From Mycolicibacterium aromaticivorans JS19b1 = JCM 16368 (GTDB lineage Bacteria; Actinomycetota; Actinomycetes; Mycobacteriales; Mycobacteriaceae): DNA of 64,000 nt. Positions 16,826 through 26,549 of this stretch are shown piece after piece; position 1 is the stretch's first letter, and every line of letters begins with the position of its first letter. The stretch spans positions 3,720,001 through 3,784,000 of the forward strand of contig NZ_JALN02000001.1 of the NCBI RefSeq assembly GCF_000559085.1, written 5' to 3'. Below the pieces are notes generated by a model, which worked only from the letters and a program-made list of their open reading frames with translations, was not told where the DNA came from and did no database searches. Made by a program: the position numbers and the translations under genes.

Positions 16826-17860
16826 TCAGGACTTGGTGAGGTAGCGCTGCCAGCGCCGCTGGACGGTGGTCGACGCCGGCCCGTCGGCGGGCCGCAGCGC
16901 ATCGGTCATCCGGGTCCGGACGGTCGCGGTGTCGAAGTGGGTTCCGATTGCCACGAGGTGGTTGTCGGATCCCGGCGGGAGGGTGCTTCGGGCGACGTGC
17001 ACAGCAGGCCCGACGACGTTGACCACAAAGCCCTGCACGGCGGTGCGGTGTCGCACCGCCACCCGGCCCTTCATCCGGTACACCCCTGCGGGTGGGAATT
17101 CGAGCAGCTCGAGCAGCCGCCCCGGGTCGATCGGCTCGGCGGCAGTCACCGTCACCGACTTGGCGTGCACATGGTCGTGCTCGCCGAACGCTTCCTCGAA
17201 CAGCGCATCGCGAAACGACAACTGGCCGGTCTCGTCGGTCGCCGCGGCGACGTCGTACAGCAGGGCCGGATCGATGCTTCCGTTCGTCGCCCCGATGACG
17301 TGGGCACGTGAATTGCGTTCGCGTACCCGGGCTTCGACCCGTGCCAGAACCGTATCGTGGTCCTCCGCCGGAACCTGATCGAGTTTGTTGACCACCACCA
17401 GCGTTGCCGCGCCGTACCGGGCGGGGGCCACGCCACCGCGGTCGACGGTCTCGAAGTGCTGTACAGCGTCGACCACATCGACGACCCCGCCGTCGCGAAC
17501 TCCGCCGATCTCGCTGAAGCCGATGATGCGGGCCAGTGCCGCCGGATCGGCCAGCCCGCTGGCCTCCACGATGATGGCGTCCAAGCGCAACTTGGGGTCC
17601 GCGAGCCGGGCCAGCGCAGCGTCCAACTGGCCGTCGTCGGGAAGGCAGCAGATGCAACCGCCGGCGATCGAGGCGGGCTCGTCGATTTGCCCGCTGATCA
17701 AGCCCGCGTCGACGTTGATCTCACCGAAGTCGTTGATTACCACCCCGATCCGAGCCTGCGGGGTGCGCAACACGTGATTGAGCAGCGTCGTCTTACCCGC
17801 GCCCAGATGACCGGTGAGCGCGATCACCGGGATCGTTGCACCGCTGACAGCCCGGGACAC
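16826..17860 (-). CDS. CobW/COG0523-family GTPase, putative metallochaperone
   Basis: About 344 residues. Walker A GHLGAGKTTLLNH near the N-terminus, the CxCC metal motif in GGCICCLP, the switch IIVEASGLADP, NKLD guanine specificity, and a C-terminal CobW domain with GVYRMKGRV. COG0523 proteins use GTP to deliver zinc or cobalt. An internal EHDHVHAK histidine stretch could bind metal. The start is uncertain: I place it at the GTG at 17860 because the family motif begins about 12 residues later. The frame remains open to a GTG at 17941. Convergent with the MOSC gene. Confidence 0.88.
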   Translation of the reverse strand: MSRAVSGATIPVIALTGHLGAGKTTLLNHVLRTPQARIGVVINDFGEINVDAGLISGQIDEPASIAGGCICCLPDDGQLDAALARLADPKLRLDAIIVEASGLADPAALARIIGFSEIGGVRDGGVVDVVDAVQHFETVDRGGVAPARYGAATLVVVNKLDQVPAEDHDTVLARVEARVRERNSRAHVIGATNGSIDPALLYDVAAATDETGQLSFRDALFEEAFGEHDHVHAKSVTVTAAEPIDPGRLLELLEFPPAGVYRMKGRVAVRHRTAVQGFVVNVVGPAVHVARSTLPPGSDNHLVAIGTHFDTATVRTRMTDALRPADGPASTTVQRRWQRYLTKS

Positions 17861-18206
17861 CACGTTCCAGATGGTGCCATACTCGGCCGCACCCCGGCTC
17901 GTCGCTTCCTGCCGCGTTTGCTGGAAGTTATGAATATCCACATCGCAGCGGGCAAATGCCGAGGCCGTCGCGGTGCCGGTTCCGCAACGCCCTGCATGGT
18001 GTCCGGCCGTCTCGGCGCCTCGAACATTGCTGGGCGAAACACCCTCTCAGGCAGTGGCTACCTCGCTGGTGGCGGGCTAAAGTGCTCCAGGCAATCGCAT
18101 TAGCCGGTCCGTTTCGCGACACTGTTGCGCAGCGCCGCGGGACCCATGTCAGGACCGGATCGTGTCGTTTGCTGTGTAGAAGCGGCCGTGCGCGGGGGCG
18201 CGCGCC
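17861..18206. other. Intergenic region, divergent promoters of CobW and GH2 genes
   Basis: About 350 bases without a supported gene. It holds a weak inverted repeat GGCTAA (18075-18080) and TTAGCC (18100-18105). A CTCTCAGGCA stretch near 18044 recalls a glycine aptamer 3' end, but no pairing partner was found. No Zur box could be confirmed. Confidence 0.4.
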
Positions 18207-20189
18207 GTGGTCGTCTCGAGCTCGGGGGGAACAATCGTCACCGATGGGCAAGCGCTGACTGCCCGCGGACGGGTGTGGGTCGGCCGTGCCATCGTGGTGG
18301 CGTTGACTGTGCTACTCCTCACGATGTTCGGACACCCGCCGGCGAACGCCGTCGTGATGTGGCATCCCAAGGCTGCGTTGCTGCCCACTCCGTGGACCAA
18401 ACTGGTCGGGCCCGAGAACGCGCTGCCCGACTACCCCCGTCCGCAGATGAGACGGGCGTCCTGGATGAACCTCAACGGTGTGTGGGGTTACATGGGTCGG
18501 TCAGCGGGATCGGTGTTGCCCGCGCCTCCCGCGCCGAGCGCCTACCGCGAACAGATCCTCGTCCCCTACCCGGTCGAGTCAGCCCTGTCCGGCATCGAGC
18601 GTCACGATGACGAGATGTGGTACCGCAAGGTGGTCAGGCTGCCGAGCAACTGGGTGGGGCAGCACGTGCTGCTGCACTTCGGTGCGGTCGATCAGATCGC
18701 GACAGTCTGGGTGAACAACCAGGAGGTGGCCCGACACGAAGGCGGCTACACCGAATTCAGCGTCGACATCACCCGGGCGCTGCACCTGCCCGGTCCCCAG
18801 GAGATCACCGTCCGCGTTGAGGACCGCAACGACGCCAATCCCTTTCCGATCGGTAAGCAACGCAATCGACCGAAGGGGCTGTTCTACACCGGCGCGTCCG
18901 GGATCTGGCAGACGGTCTGGATGGAGCCGGTCCACGCCACCTACATCAACAAGGTGGACATCAGCACCAGTCTGACCGGTATGAACGTCACGCCGCGCAT
19001 CGCCGGGACGAAGGGTCAGCGCGCTGTGGTGTTCGTCGTCAAGCCCGACGGTGGCCGGGTGGTGGCGGTCGGCTCCGCCGGAGCAGGCGACACCATTCGC
19101 CTTCCGGTACCCGAACCGCACCTGTGGACACCCGACGATCCGTACCTGTACGACCTGAAGGTGGCGCTGGTCGATCCGTCGGGCAAGGTTGTCGACGCGG
19201 TCGCCAGCTATGCCGGTCTGCGGACGATCGGGACGATGCCCGATGCGCAGGGCCGGCCGCGAATCGCGTTGAACAACAGGATCACGTTCCTGCACGGCCC
19301 GCTCGACCAGGGGTACTGGCCGGACGGTATCTACACCGCGCCCACCGATGACGCGCTCAAGTCGGACCTGCTGCGGATCAAGGATCTGGGCATGAATTTC
19401 GTCCGTAAGCACGGCAAGGTGGAACCCGCGCGCTGGTACTACTGGGCGGACAAATTGGGGCTGATGGTCTGGCAGGACATGCCGTCGCTGGATGTGTCGT
19501 TGGACATCCCGGTGGGCCCCGCGCCGGAGCCGTCTCCCGCCGCGAAGGCCAACTTCGAAAAAGAGCTGCTGGCAATGATCGACCAGCTGCGCAGCGTGAC
19601 GTCGATCGTCGGCTGGGTGCCGTTCAACGAGGGCTGGGGAGAATTCGACACCGCCCGGATCGCCGGCCTCACGAAGGCTGCGGACCCCACTCGGATGGTG
19701 GACGCCAACAGCGGGGTGAACTGCTGCAAGTCGCGTGGTGACACCCTGGCCGGCGACGTCTACGACGACCACACCTATGTCGGTCCTGGCGAACCTCAGA
19801 TCCACGACGACCTGATGAAGGCACACTCGAAAGGCCCCGTCCCGGTGGACAATCGGGTGCGCGTCGACGGCGAATACGGTGGGCTGGGACTGGTGCTCGA
19901 CCAGAATCGCTGGCCGGGGCGACCGGAAGCGTACGAAATGGCCGACAGCCCGGCGCGGCTCACCGAACGGTATGTCCAAGTCAGCCGAAGATTGGAAGAC
20001 ATCGTCCGCAGGACGGGTCTGTCCGGGGCGATCTATACCCAGACCACCGATGTCGAGAACGAGGTCAACGGCTTCCTGAGCTATGACCGCTGGCAGGTCA
20101 AGATGCCGATTGCCGTTGTGGCCGAACGTAATCGCGCGGTCATCGCCGCGGGTACCCCGGGGGTGGCGCAGCAAGACGTCCGCCGGTGA
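18207..20189 (+). CDS. Secreted glycoside hydrolase family 2 protein
   Basis: 660 residues. A hydrophobic signal segment at about residues 27-48 (AIVVALTVLLLTMFGHPPANA) makes it exported. Then come a sugar-binding jelly roll (about 75-240: WMNLNGVWGY, YPVESALSGI, WYRKVVRLP, GGYTEFSVDIT, GIWQTVWMEPV), an Ig-like middle and a TIM barrel from about 355. The barrel has GYWPDGIYTAPTDDALKSDL, WVPFNEGWGE with the acid/base Glu, and VDGEYGG with a likely nucleophile Glu. GH2 enzymes cleave beta-galactosides, mannosides or glucuronides; the substrate cannot be read here. Start taken as GTG at 18207. Confidence 0.88.
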   Translation: MVVSSSGGTIVTDGQALTARGRVWVGRAIVVALTVLLLTMFGHPPANAVVMWHPKAALLPTPWTKLVGPENALPDYPRPQMRRASWMNLNGVWGYMGRSAGSVLPAPPAPSAYREQILVPYPVESALSGIERHDDEMWYRKVVRLPSNWVGQHVLLHFGAVDQIATVWVNNQEVARHEGGYTEFSVDITRALHLPGPQEITVRVEDRNDANPFPIGKQRNRPKGLFYTGASGIWQTVWMEPVHATYINKVDISTSLTGMNVTPRIAGTKGQRAVVFVVKPDGGRVVAVGSAGAGDTIRLPVPEPHLWTPDDPYLYDLKVALVDPSGKVVDAVASYAGLRTIGTMPDAQGRPRIALNNRITFLHGPLDQGYWPDGIYTAPTDDALKSDLLRIKDLGMNFVRKHGKVEPARWYYWADKLGLMVWQDMPSLDVSLDIPVGPAPEPSPAAKANFEKELLAMIDQLRSVTSIVGWVPFNEGWGEFDTARIAGLTKAADPTRMVDANSGVNCCKSRGDTLAGDVYDDHTYVGPGEPQIHDDLMKAHSKGPVPVDNRVRVDGEYGGLGLVLDQNRWPGRPEAYEMADSPARLTERYVQVSRRLEDIVRRTGLSGAIYTQTTDVENEVNGFLSYDRWQVKMPIAVVAERNRAVIAAGTPGVAQQDVRR

Positions 20190-20235
20190 CGGCGATTGCC
20201 ATGTCGAACGTCTCGGTGTGGTCTACCGTGGTCCG

Positions 20236-20571
20236 ATGCCGTATCGACGTAGCTTCGGACTCGTGGCCGGGATCGCCGCGGCGCTGATCACCGGTGCGAG
20301 CGGTATCGCACAGGCCGCACCGCCCCCGCCGAGCCCGGATCAGGCCAGCGCCGAGTGGACGGTCACCGACGGCTATTTCGTCAAGCAGATCGGGTGTACC
20401 CCCGAGACGCCGGGCGATCCGCAGTCGATCACCTGGGATCCGCCCGGGTTCATCCCGGGCCTCGGCGGGCAGGGAATGATCAACGACGCGAATCCGGCTC
20501 TGGGCGGACATTTCTCGGCCCGGTGGGACCCGGCGCCCGGCTTCTGGGATGTTCAGTACGAATTCTGCTGA
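20236..20571 (+). CDS. Small secreted protein of unknown function
   Basis: 111 residues. Signal peptide MPYRRSFGLVAGIAAALITG with likely cleavage after AQA, then a proline stretch and a mature domain rich in Pro, Gly and Trp (PGFIPGLGGQG, ARWDPAPGFWDVQYEFC). Two cysteines, near the start and at the very end, could form a disulfide. The ATG at 20236 marks the signal start; the frame is open further upstream but not coding-like. Ends 19 bases into the convergent GMC gene. Family not recognised. Confidence 0.7.
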   Translation: MPYRRSFGLVAGIAAALITGASGIAQAAPPPPSPDQASAEWTVTDGYFVKQIGCTPETPGDPQSITWDPPGFIPGLGGQGMINDANPALGGHFSARWDPAPGFWDVQYEFC

Positions 20572-21893
20572 GCAAGCAGCCGATCCGCGCTGCGGATCGC
20601 CAGGGCCGCCCCGGCCAGCGTGGGATTGACGGCCAACGAGTTCGGAATCACCCCCACGGTGGCCAGGTAGAGATTGTCGGTGTTCCAGACTCGCCCGAAT
20701 TCGTCGGTGACGCAGGTGCCGTCGTCGCTGCGGCCCATCCGGCAGGTACCCATCACGTGAGCGAATCCCAGCGCCATCCACTGCGGCTCCAAACCTGATC
20801 GGAAGCGGCCCAACGCCCCTGCCAGCGTGTTCTGGTCGGCAAGCGCCGCCGCCATCCGCACCTGATCTGCCTCGCGCAGCGGGACATCGAAGCGCACGGT
20901 CCCGTCGTCGCCGATCGTCATCGTGTTCTCGGGATGGTTGTCCACCGGACAGAACGACTGCATCTCGACGAGCCGGTCGGACGGAATGTCGATGTCCGGT
21001 GGTGACGGCGGCACCGGGTTGGTGTCGCGCAAGATCATCGTGTTCCACGGGGCGGCCGGGGTCGGGGGGATCCACAGGCGAGGGGGCACATCGTCGGCAC
21101 CGCCGCACAACTGCCGGTCGAGCACCAGCTGCGAGTAGAGCACCGGATGGTAGGTGAGGCGCTTGCCCATGGCCTGCGGGCGAATTCCCGACCGATGCAG
21201 CAGGATCGGGGTGTCCAATGCGCCGGCAGCCACCACCACCGCGGAGGCGTCCAGCGTCGTGCCGTCGTCGAGTTCCACCGCCGACACGCGGCCCCGGTCG
21301 ACGATGACCCTGCGGACGGCGGCGTGCTCGATGCGCACCCCGGTGCCGGCCAGGATGTCGCCGGTCGCGACATAGTGGATAGTGGCGGGATCGACGAGAT
21401 GACCGGCCATGGGCTGTTCGCGGATCTCGCGGCCGGCCGCGACGAGCAGCGGCCGCAGTCGGTGCGAGATGCGCTGCTGGCGAACGGATCCGGCGAATGT
21501 ATCGGCTGCCACGCCCAGATAGCGTTGGGCCACGTCGAGGTAGTGGTCCCACTCGCCGGCCGCAACCAGCTCGCCGCGTTCGAACAGGGCCGGCCGCGGG
21601 CAGTTGTTGGTCCACAACACGCCTTGGCCGCCGACCGCCGCGGACACCGACGCGCCCGGCAAGCCCCTCGCCGGAGCGGCCTCGTCGAAATAGCGGAGCC
21701 GCGAGGCGATTGCCTCGAAGTAGGAATCCGGGTCACGGTGAAACCGGTCCTGATTGCGGACGTGATGCCCAGGCGGATCGGAGATCGGCGGACCGGCTTC
21801 CAGGATCGTCACCGGGCAGCCGTCCTCGGCGAGCCGGCGCGCGACGACAGCCCCGATCGGGCCGCTGCCGATCACCATCACCGGGCTGGTCAC
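20553..21893 (-). CDS. GMC-type FAD oxidoreductase
   Basis: 446 residues. FAD-binding GSGPIGAVVARRLAEDG at the N-terminus with GxGxxG, VGGQGVLWTNNC in the GMC middle region, VVAAGALDTPILL, and a C-terminal block HVMGTCRMGRSDDGT with LYLATVGVIPNSLAVNP. Lacks the usual sugar-oxidase substrate residues that I could name, so the substrate is open; cholesterol-oxidase-like or pyranose-oxidase-like are both possible. I take the GTG at 21893, 11 bases after the DUF6295 gene, so it shares that operon. Confidence 0.85.
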   Translation of the reverse strand: MTSPVMVIGSGPIGAVVARRLAEDGCPVTILEAGPPISDPPGHHVRNQDRFHRDPDSYFEAIASRLRYFDEAAPARGLPGASVSAAVGGQGVLWTNNCPRPALFERGELVAAGEWDHYLDVAQRYLGVAADTFAGSVRQQRISHRLRPLLVAAGREIREQPMAGHLVDPATIHYVATGDILAGTGVRIEHAAVRRVIVDRGRVSAVELDDGTTLDASAVVVAAGALDTPILLHRSGIRPQAMGKRLTYHPVLYSQLVLDRQLCGGADDVPPRLWIPPTPAAPWNTMILRDTNPVPPSPPDIDIPSDRLVEMQSFCPVDNHPENTMTIGDDGTVRFDVPLREADQVRMAAALADQNTLAGALGRFRSGLEPQWMALGFAHVMGTCRMGRSDDGTCVTDEFGRVWNTDNLYLATVGVIPNSLAVNPTLAGAALAIRSADRLLAQQNSY

Positions 21894-21904
21894 CGCGCCG
21901 CGCT

Positions 21905-22177
21905 CTACTGGTCGCGCGACGCGAGACCGGCGGGGGCGTGCCCGATGGCCCGGTGGATGGCGTCGGCCAGTGCCAACGCACTCTCCTCGGTCAACTCCAG
22001 TGCCACGCGGGCCGCGGGTCCCAGGGCCGGATTGAGCACGTCGATGTTCACCGTGTGGGTGTACGGCGCGTGCACCGGGTGGTCGACGTAGACGGTGGCC
22101 CGGTCGGCGCCGAACCATCCCGTCGCGCCCTTCCCGCTGCCCTCGATGACCACACGTTCGGTGAGATAGGTGCACAT
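21905..22177 (-). CDS. DUF6295-family small protein
   Basis: 90 residues beginning MCTYLTERVVIEGSGKGATG and containing ATVYVDHPVHAPYTHTVNID and ARVALELTEESALALADAI. This compact pattern, with His-rich middle, matches the DUF6295 family as I remember it. No known function. Sits 12 bases downstream of the dienelactone hydrolase gene and 11 upstream of the GMC oxidoreductase, so the three are one unit. Confidence 0.75.
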   Translation of the reverse strand: MCTYLTERVVIEGSGKGATGWFGADRATVYVDHPVHAPYTHTVNIDVLNPALGPAARVALELTEESALALADAIHRAIGHAPAGLASRDQ

Positions 22178-22189
22178 GAGATCGGAGAC

Positions 22190-22945
22190 CTAGCCTTTCA
22201 GGTGGGTGGCAAAGAAGGCGTCGATGCGTCGCCACCCGTCGACGGCGGCATCGACGCGGTAGGCGGGCCGGTCGACGGAGAAGAACGCATGCCCCGCGCC
22301 GTCATAGCTGTGGAACTCGTGCAGCTTGCCGAGCCGGGTCAGCTCCGCGTCGAGGGTCGCCACCGCTTCTGGCGTCGGGAACCTGTCCTCGGCCCCGAAC
22401 AGCCCGAGCATCGGGGCGCTCAGGCTCGGAGCCAGGTCGAGGATCGGCTTCATCGCCTTGGGCATTCCCTCCGGCGGATCCTCGACGATGAACGCGCCGT
22501 AACAGTTGACCGCGGCGTCGAACGGCAACGAACATGCCGCCAGGAACGCGTGACGGCCACCCGAGCAATGACCGATCACGCCGAATTTCCCGTTCGCGCC
22601 GGGCAGCCCGCCGAGATGGGCGACCGCACCGGCCACATCGCCGACGAGGCGCTCGTCGGGTACACCGCCGGCGGCCCGGGAGGCGGCCGCGGCATCGTCG
22701 GGATCGGCGCCGGGCGCTTCCCGCGAATACAGGTTGGGGCACACCACGTGGTAGCCGCTGACGGCGAGCCGACGCACGAACTCCTTGGTCTCCCGGTCAT
22801 AGCCGGGCATGTGGTGGATCCACACGAGACCGCCGCGCGACCCGCTGGTCAGCGGCCCGGCCCAGTAGGCCTCGATCTCGTCGCCGCCGTGTCCCTTGAT
22901 CGTGATGGTCTCCGCGCGGATCGCGTCCGAGCCCGCTCGTGTCAT
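22190..22945 (-). CDS. Dienelactone hydrolase-family protein
   Basis: 251 residues, alpha/beta hydrolase. VWIHHMPGYDRETKEF forms the oxyanion strand, GHCSGG holds the cysteine nucleophile expected in this family, GAEDRFP the Asp, and GAGHAFF the His, a complete triad. A long lid insert (REAPGADPDDAAAASRAAGG) resembles enzymes acting on larger cyclic esters. First gene of a unit with DUF6295 and the GMC oxidoreductase, all on the minus strand and close together, which suggests degradation of a ring compound. Confidence 0.9.
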   Translation of the reverse strand: MTRAGSDAIRAETITIKGHGGDEIEAYWAGPLTSGSRGGLVWIHHMPGYDRETKEFVRRLAVSGYHVVCPNLYSREAPGADPDDAAAASRAAGGVPDERLVGDVAGAVAHLGGLPGANGKFGVIGHCSGGRHAFLAACSLPFDAAVNCYGAFIVEDPPEGMPKAMKPILDLAPSLSAPMLGLFGAEDRFPTPEAVATLDAELTRLGKLHEFHSYDGAGHAFFSVDRPAYRVDAAVDGWRRIDAFFATHLKG

Positions 22946-23043
22946 CGCACCGCTCCTTGGTTGAGTCTCCCCGCCGCTGGTTTACCCGCCCCACCGCTCG
23001 TCATCATGGAAGGTGACGTGATCCACGGCAAGGGAGTCCCATT

Positions 23044-23826
23044 GTGAGTACCGCATCCGAGCAGCCGGCGACTGATTATCCACAGGTGGCTGCGGCCCGC
23101 GGCCGGATAGAACCGTCGCCCCGGCGGGTCCGCGGCTTCCTCGGCACGCAGCTGATCTTCGATACCACAGCGGCCCGGTATGTCTGGGAGGTCCCGTACT
23201 ACCCGCAGTACTACATCCCGCTGGCCGACGTGCGGTCGCAGTTCCTGACCGATGAGGACCATCCGCAGCGCGTGCAGTTCGGTCCGTCGCGCACATGTGC
23301 CCTCACTGCCGGGTCGCAGACGCACCCGTCGGCGGCGCGAGTGTTCGACGCGGGAGAGGGGCCGGTCGCCGGCCTGGTCCGATTCGACTGGGCAGCGCTG
23401 AGCTGGTTCGAGGAGGACGAGCCGATCTATGGCCACCCCCGCAACCCCTACGCGCGGGTCGATGCGCTGCGCTCCCACCGTCATGTCACAGTGGAATTCG
23501 ACGGCGCCGTGCTGGCGGACACCCACAGCCCCGTTCTGCTGTTCGAAACCGGTTTGCCGACAAGGTATTACATCGATCGCACCGACGTCGCGTTCGAGCA
23601 CCTGGAGCCGTCGGACACCCAGAGTCTGTGCCCGTACAAGGGCGTCACCTCCGGCTACTGGTCGGTGCGTGTCGGTGACACCCTGCATACCGACATGGCC
23701 TGGACCTACAACACCCCGCTGCCTGCGGTCGCCCCGATCGCGAACATGATCGCCTTCTACAACGAGAAGCTTGACATCAGCGTCGACGGCGTCGAGCTGC
23801 CCCGCGCGCACACGCACTTTTCTTAG
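23044..23826 (+). CDS. Tandem DUF427 protein
   Basis: 260 residues made of two DUF427 units. The first is at about residues 20-115 (VRGFLGTQLIFDTTAARYVWE, YYIPLADV). The second is at about 150-240 (VTVEFDGAVLADTHSPVLLFE, YYIDRTDV, SLCPYKGVTSGYWSV). The fold is a beta-barrel often found near hydrolases. Divergent from the dienelactone hydrolase unit with 98 bases between them, so shared control is likely. Enzyme activity has not been established for the family, to my knowledge. Confidence 0.9.
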   Translation: MSTASEQPATDYPQVAAARGRIEPSPRRVRGFLGTQLIFDTTAARYVWEVPYYPQYYIPLADVRSQFLTDEDHPQRVQFGPSRTCALTAGSQTHPSAARVFDAGEGPVAGLVRFDWAALSWFEEDEPIYGHPRNPYARVDALRSHRHVTVEFDGAVLADTHSPVLLFETGLPTRYYIDRTDVAFEHLEPSDTQSLCPYKGVTSGYWSVRVGDTLHTDMAWTYNTPLPAVAPIANMIAFYNEKLDISVDGVELPRAHTHFS

Positions 23827-23862
23827 CATTCGGGGGACCGATTCGCGGCGCCCGGCCTGACC

Positions 23863-24285
23863 TCAGTCGTCGGTGACGGTCAACGTCACATCGATGTTGC
23901 CGCGGGTGGCGTTCGAATATGGGCAGACCTGATGCGCCTTGTCCGCCAGCGCCACGGCCGTCTCATGGTCGACGTTGGGCAGCACGATCTCCAGCTCGAC
24001 CGCCAAGGCAAAGCCGCCGGCGTCATTGCTGCCGAGTGAAACCTTTGCTCCCACAGCTGAATCGGAGACATCGGCCTTCTCCTGCCGGCCAACGAGCCGC
24101 AATGCGGAGTGATAGCACGCGGCGTAGCCAACAGCGAACAGCTCCTCGGGGTTGGTTCCGGTACCCGTGCCGCCGAGCTCCTTCTGGATGCTCAGATCGA
24201 CATCGACCTTGCCATCGGAGGTACGGCCGTGCCCGTCGCGGCCATCACCGGTGGCCAGCGCTTCAGCGGTGTACAGAACCTTCAT
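23863..24285 (-). CDS. ohr: Organic hydroperoxide resistance protein, OsmC/Ohr
   Basis: 140 residues, the normal Ohr length. The N-terminal MKVLYTAEALATGDGRDG and the two catalytic cysteines are present: Cys57 in GYAACYHSAL and Cys121 in HQVCPYSNATRGNI. It reduces organic peroxides in the cytoplasm using a dithiol, in actinobacteria probably lipoylated protein. No OhrR-type regulator gene is adjacent here. 24 bases upstream of the ABC ATPase stop, on the same strand, but probably its own transcript. Confidence 0.95.
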   Translation of the reverse strand: MKVLYTAEALATGDGRDGHGRTSDGKVDVDLSIQKELGGTGTGTNPEELFAVGYAACYHSALRLVGRQEKADVSDSAVGAKVSLGSNDAGGFALAVELEIVLPNVDHETAVALADKAHQVCPYSNATRGNIDVTLTVTDD

Positions 24286-24309
24286 TTTTCGGATCCTTCG
24301 GTTGGGTGG

Positions 24310-25083
24310 TCAGAGGACTTTCGACAGGAACTCTTGCAGTCGTGGGCTTTTCGGATTGTCGAACACTTCGGCGGGGGCGTCGTCCTCGACGATGTTGCCG
24401 TCGGCCATGAAGATCACCCGCGAGGCCACCTCGCGGGCGAAGCCCATCTCATGGGTGACCACCACCATCGTCATACCGCCTTCGGCCAGGTCCCGCAAAA
24501 CCTGCAGCACGTCGCCGACCATCTCCGGGTCCAAGGCACTGGTCGCCTCGTCGAACAACATGATCGAGGGATCCATCGCCAGCGCCCGCGCGATGGCGAC
24601 CCGCTGCTTCTGGCCGCCCGAGAGCGTGGCCGGCTTTACATGAGCCTTCTCGGCGAGACCGACCTGACCGAGTAAGTCCATCGCCTTTTTCTCGGCGGCG
24701 GCCTTGTCCATCTTCTTGGTCGTCAACGGTGCCAGCGTGACGTTCTGCAGCACGGTCATGTGCGGGAACAGGTTGAAATGCTGGAACACCATGCCGATGT
24801 GCTGCCGGACCTTGTCCAGATCGACTTTGCGGTCGGTGAGGTCGAAATCGCCGACCACCACCTTGCCCGCGGTGATGTCCTCGAGCTTGTTGAGGCAGCG
24901 CAGGAACGTCGACTTTCCCGACCCGGACGGGCCGATGACGCACACGACCTCGCCCTGCTTGATGTCGGTGGTGATGCCGTCGAGGACTACGAGTTCACCG
25001 AACGATTTCTTCAGCTCGTCGATGTGGATCATCACGGTGCCTGCCGGCTTTGCCTCGGCGGAATCGGGAACGAGGTCGGTCAT
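24310..25083 (-). CDS. Polar amino-acid ABC transporter ATPase (GlnQ type)
   Basis: 257 residues. Walker [11 protein letters not shown]-loop [12 protein letters not shown], signature [15 protein letters not shown], Walker [17 protein letters not shown], and H-loop [13 protein letters not shown]. This is the amino-acid uptake ATPase class (GlnQ/HisP). The ATG at 25083 overlaps the permease stop by four bases. It powers the fused binding protein and permease encoded upstream. Confidence 0.95.
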   Translation of the reverse strand: MTDLVPDSAEAKPAGTVMIHIDELKKSFGELVVLDGITTDIKQGEVVCVIGPSGSGKSTFLRCLNKLEDITAGKVVVGDFDLTDRKVDLDKVRQHIGMVFQHFNLFPHMTVLQNVTLAPLTTKKMDKAAAEKKAMDLLGQVGLAEKAHVKPATLSGGQKQRVAIARALAMDPSIMLFDEATSALDPEMVGDVLQVLRDLAEGGMTMVVVTHEMGFAREVASRVIFMADGNIVEDDAPAEVFDNPKSPRLQEFLSKVL

Positions 25084-26549
25084 TTCACGATCCTTTTCTC
25101 GATGCGGTCGGAGAGTTTGGTGAGCGCCATGATGACGATGAAGTAGATGATGCCGATGATCAGCCACATCTTGAACGACTGGAAGTTGCCGGCGATGATG
25201 ATGCGCCCCGTCTGCGTCAGCTCGGCAATCCCGATCACCGACAGGATCGAGGTGTCCTTCAGCGTAATCACGAACTGGTTGATGTACGACGGAATCATCG
25301 TCCGGATAGCCTGGGGCAGTATGACTTTGCGCATTGTGGGCAGATATCCGATGCCCAGGCTGCGGGCCGCTTCCATCTGCCCCTTGTCGACGGATTGAAT
25401 ACCGCCGCGCACGATCTCGGTCATGTATGCGCCCGCATTCAGCGAGAGGGTGATGATGCCCGCGGTCAGCGCGCTCATTTGAAAGCCCAGCGCAGACGGG
25501 ATGCCGAAGTAAATGAAGAAGGCCTGCACCAGTAGCGGGGTGCCGCGGAAGATGTCGACGAACGTCGTGCCGATGGCACGCAGCACAATCGACCGGGACA
25601 CCCGGAACAGGCCGAAGATGACGCCGAGCACCAGGGCGATCGCGATGGAGACGACCGTAAGGATGACGGTCATCTTCAGGCCCTGCAGCAGGATCGGGTA
25701 GGTGCTCTTGATCAGCCCGAAGAACGAATTGTCGTCGTTGGCGGCGCCTTCGCCGAGGTAGCGGTTGACGATCTTGTCGTACTGCCCGGACTTCTTGAGG
25801 TTCTCCAGACCGGCGTTGAACTTCTTGATCAGCTCGGCGTTGCGGCCTTTGTTCACCGCGAAGCCGTAGCCGGTCGGCTCCTCCTTGGGGGTGACGGTCT
25901 TGAAGCCGTTGCCCTGCGCGATCCCGTACAGCAGCACCGGGTAGTCCTCGAACACCGCCACCGAGTTGCCGGTCTTGACCTCGTCGAACATCGACGAGGA
26001 GTCAGCGAATGAGACCACCTGGAAGCCGTACTTGTCCTTGATGGAGTTGGCGAAGGTTGCGCCCTGGGTGCCGTTCTTGACCGCCACTCGCTTGCCGCGC
26101 AGATCCTCATAGGACTTGATGTCGTTGTTGGTCTTCAGGACCGCCATCTGAATACCGGACTCGAAGTACGGCTCGGAGAAATCGAAGACCTGCTTGCGCT
26201 TGTCGGTAATTGACATGCCGGCGATCACGCCATCGACCTGGTTGGCTTGTACGGCCTGCAGCGCGGCGTCAAAGCCGAGCGGTTTGATGTCGACGGTGAA
26301 TTTCTGATCTTTGGCGATCGCGCGGATGAGATCCATGTCGATTCCGACGAAATTGCCCTGCTTGTCCTGGAATTCGAACGGAGCGAAGGTGGTGTCGGTG
26401 GCGATCAGGTAATTCTCGCCATCGGCTGACGCCCGCGCGGGCGCGAACAGTCCAGTCGTGAGCATTGCCACGATGGCGGCCAACGCCACCAAGGCGAACG
26501 CGCGCGCAGGACTTCGGTGAGACTTTCGGCGTAACCATCCGGTCGGCAT
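25080..26549 (-). CDS. Amino-acid ABC transporter, fused binding protein and permease
   Basis: 489 residues. A signal segment, then a periplasmic-type solute-binding domain (about residues 45-280: [63 protein letters not shown]). Then a membrane domain (about 295-489) with the EAA-type loop [22 protein letters not shown]. The binding protein is therefore tethered to its permease. Start chosen at ATG 26549 because GGGAGGG stands seven bases before it; an in-frame ATG lies 15 bases further upstream. Probably glutamine or a similar polar amino acid. Confidence 0.93.
   Translation of the reverse strand: MPTGWLRRKSHRSPARAFALVALAAIVAMLTTGLFAPARASADGENYLIATDTTFAPFEFQDKQGNFVGIDMDLIRAIAKDQKFTVDIKPLGFDAALQAVQANQVDGVIAGMSITDKRKQVFDFSEPYFESGIQMAVLKTNNDIKSYEDLRGKRVAVKNGTQGATFANSIKDKYGFQVVSFADSSSMFDEVKTGNSVAVFEDYPVLLYGIAQGNGFKTVTPKEEPTGYGFAVNKGRNAELIKKFNAGLENLKKSGQYDKIVNRYLGEGAANDDNSFFGLIKSTYPILLQGLKMTVILTVVSIAIALVLGVIFGLFRVSRSIVLRAIGTTFVDIFRGTPLLVQAFFIYFGIPSALGFQMSALTAGIITLSLNAGAYMTEIVRGGIQSVDKGQMEAARSLGIGYLPTMRKVILPQAIRTMIPSYINQFVITLKDTSILSVIGIAELTQTGRIIIAGNFQSFKMWLIIGIIYFIVIMALTKLSDRIEKRIVK

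Noticed and set aside
15064..16902. 612-residue open frame on the minus strand
   Set aside because: It lies antisense to the complete MOSC-reductase gene and has Arg/Gly/His-rich, motif-free composition typical of a high-GC shadow frame.
18038..18060. CTCTCAGGCA resembling the 3' part of a glycine riboswitch
   Set aside because: No matching 5' GGAGAG partner or second conserved block, and the downstream gene is a glycoside hydrolase, not a glycine-related gene.
18579..20174. 531-residue minus-strand frame over the GH2 gene
   Set aside because: No family motif; it is the complement of a clear coding frame and its composition fits a shadow.
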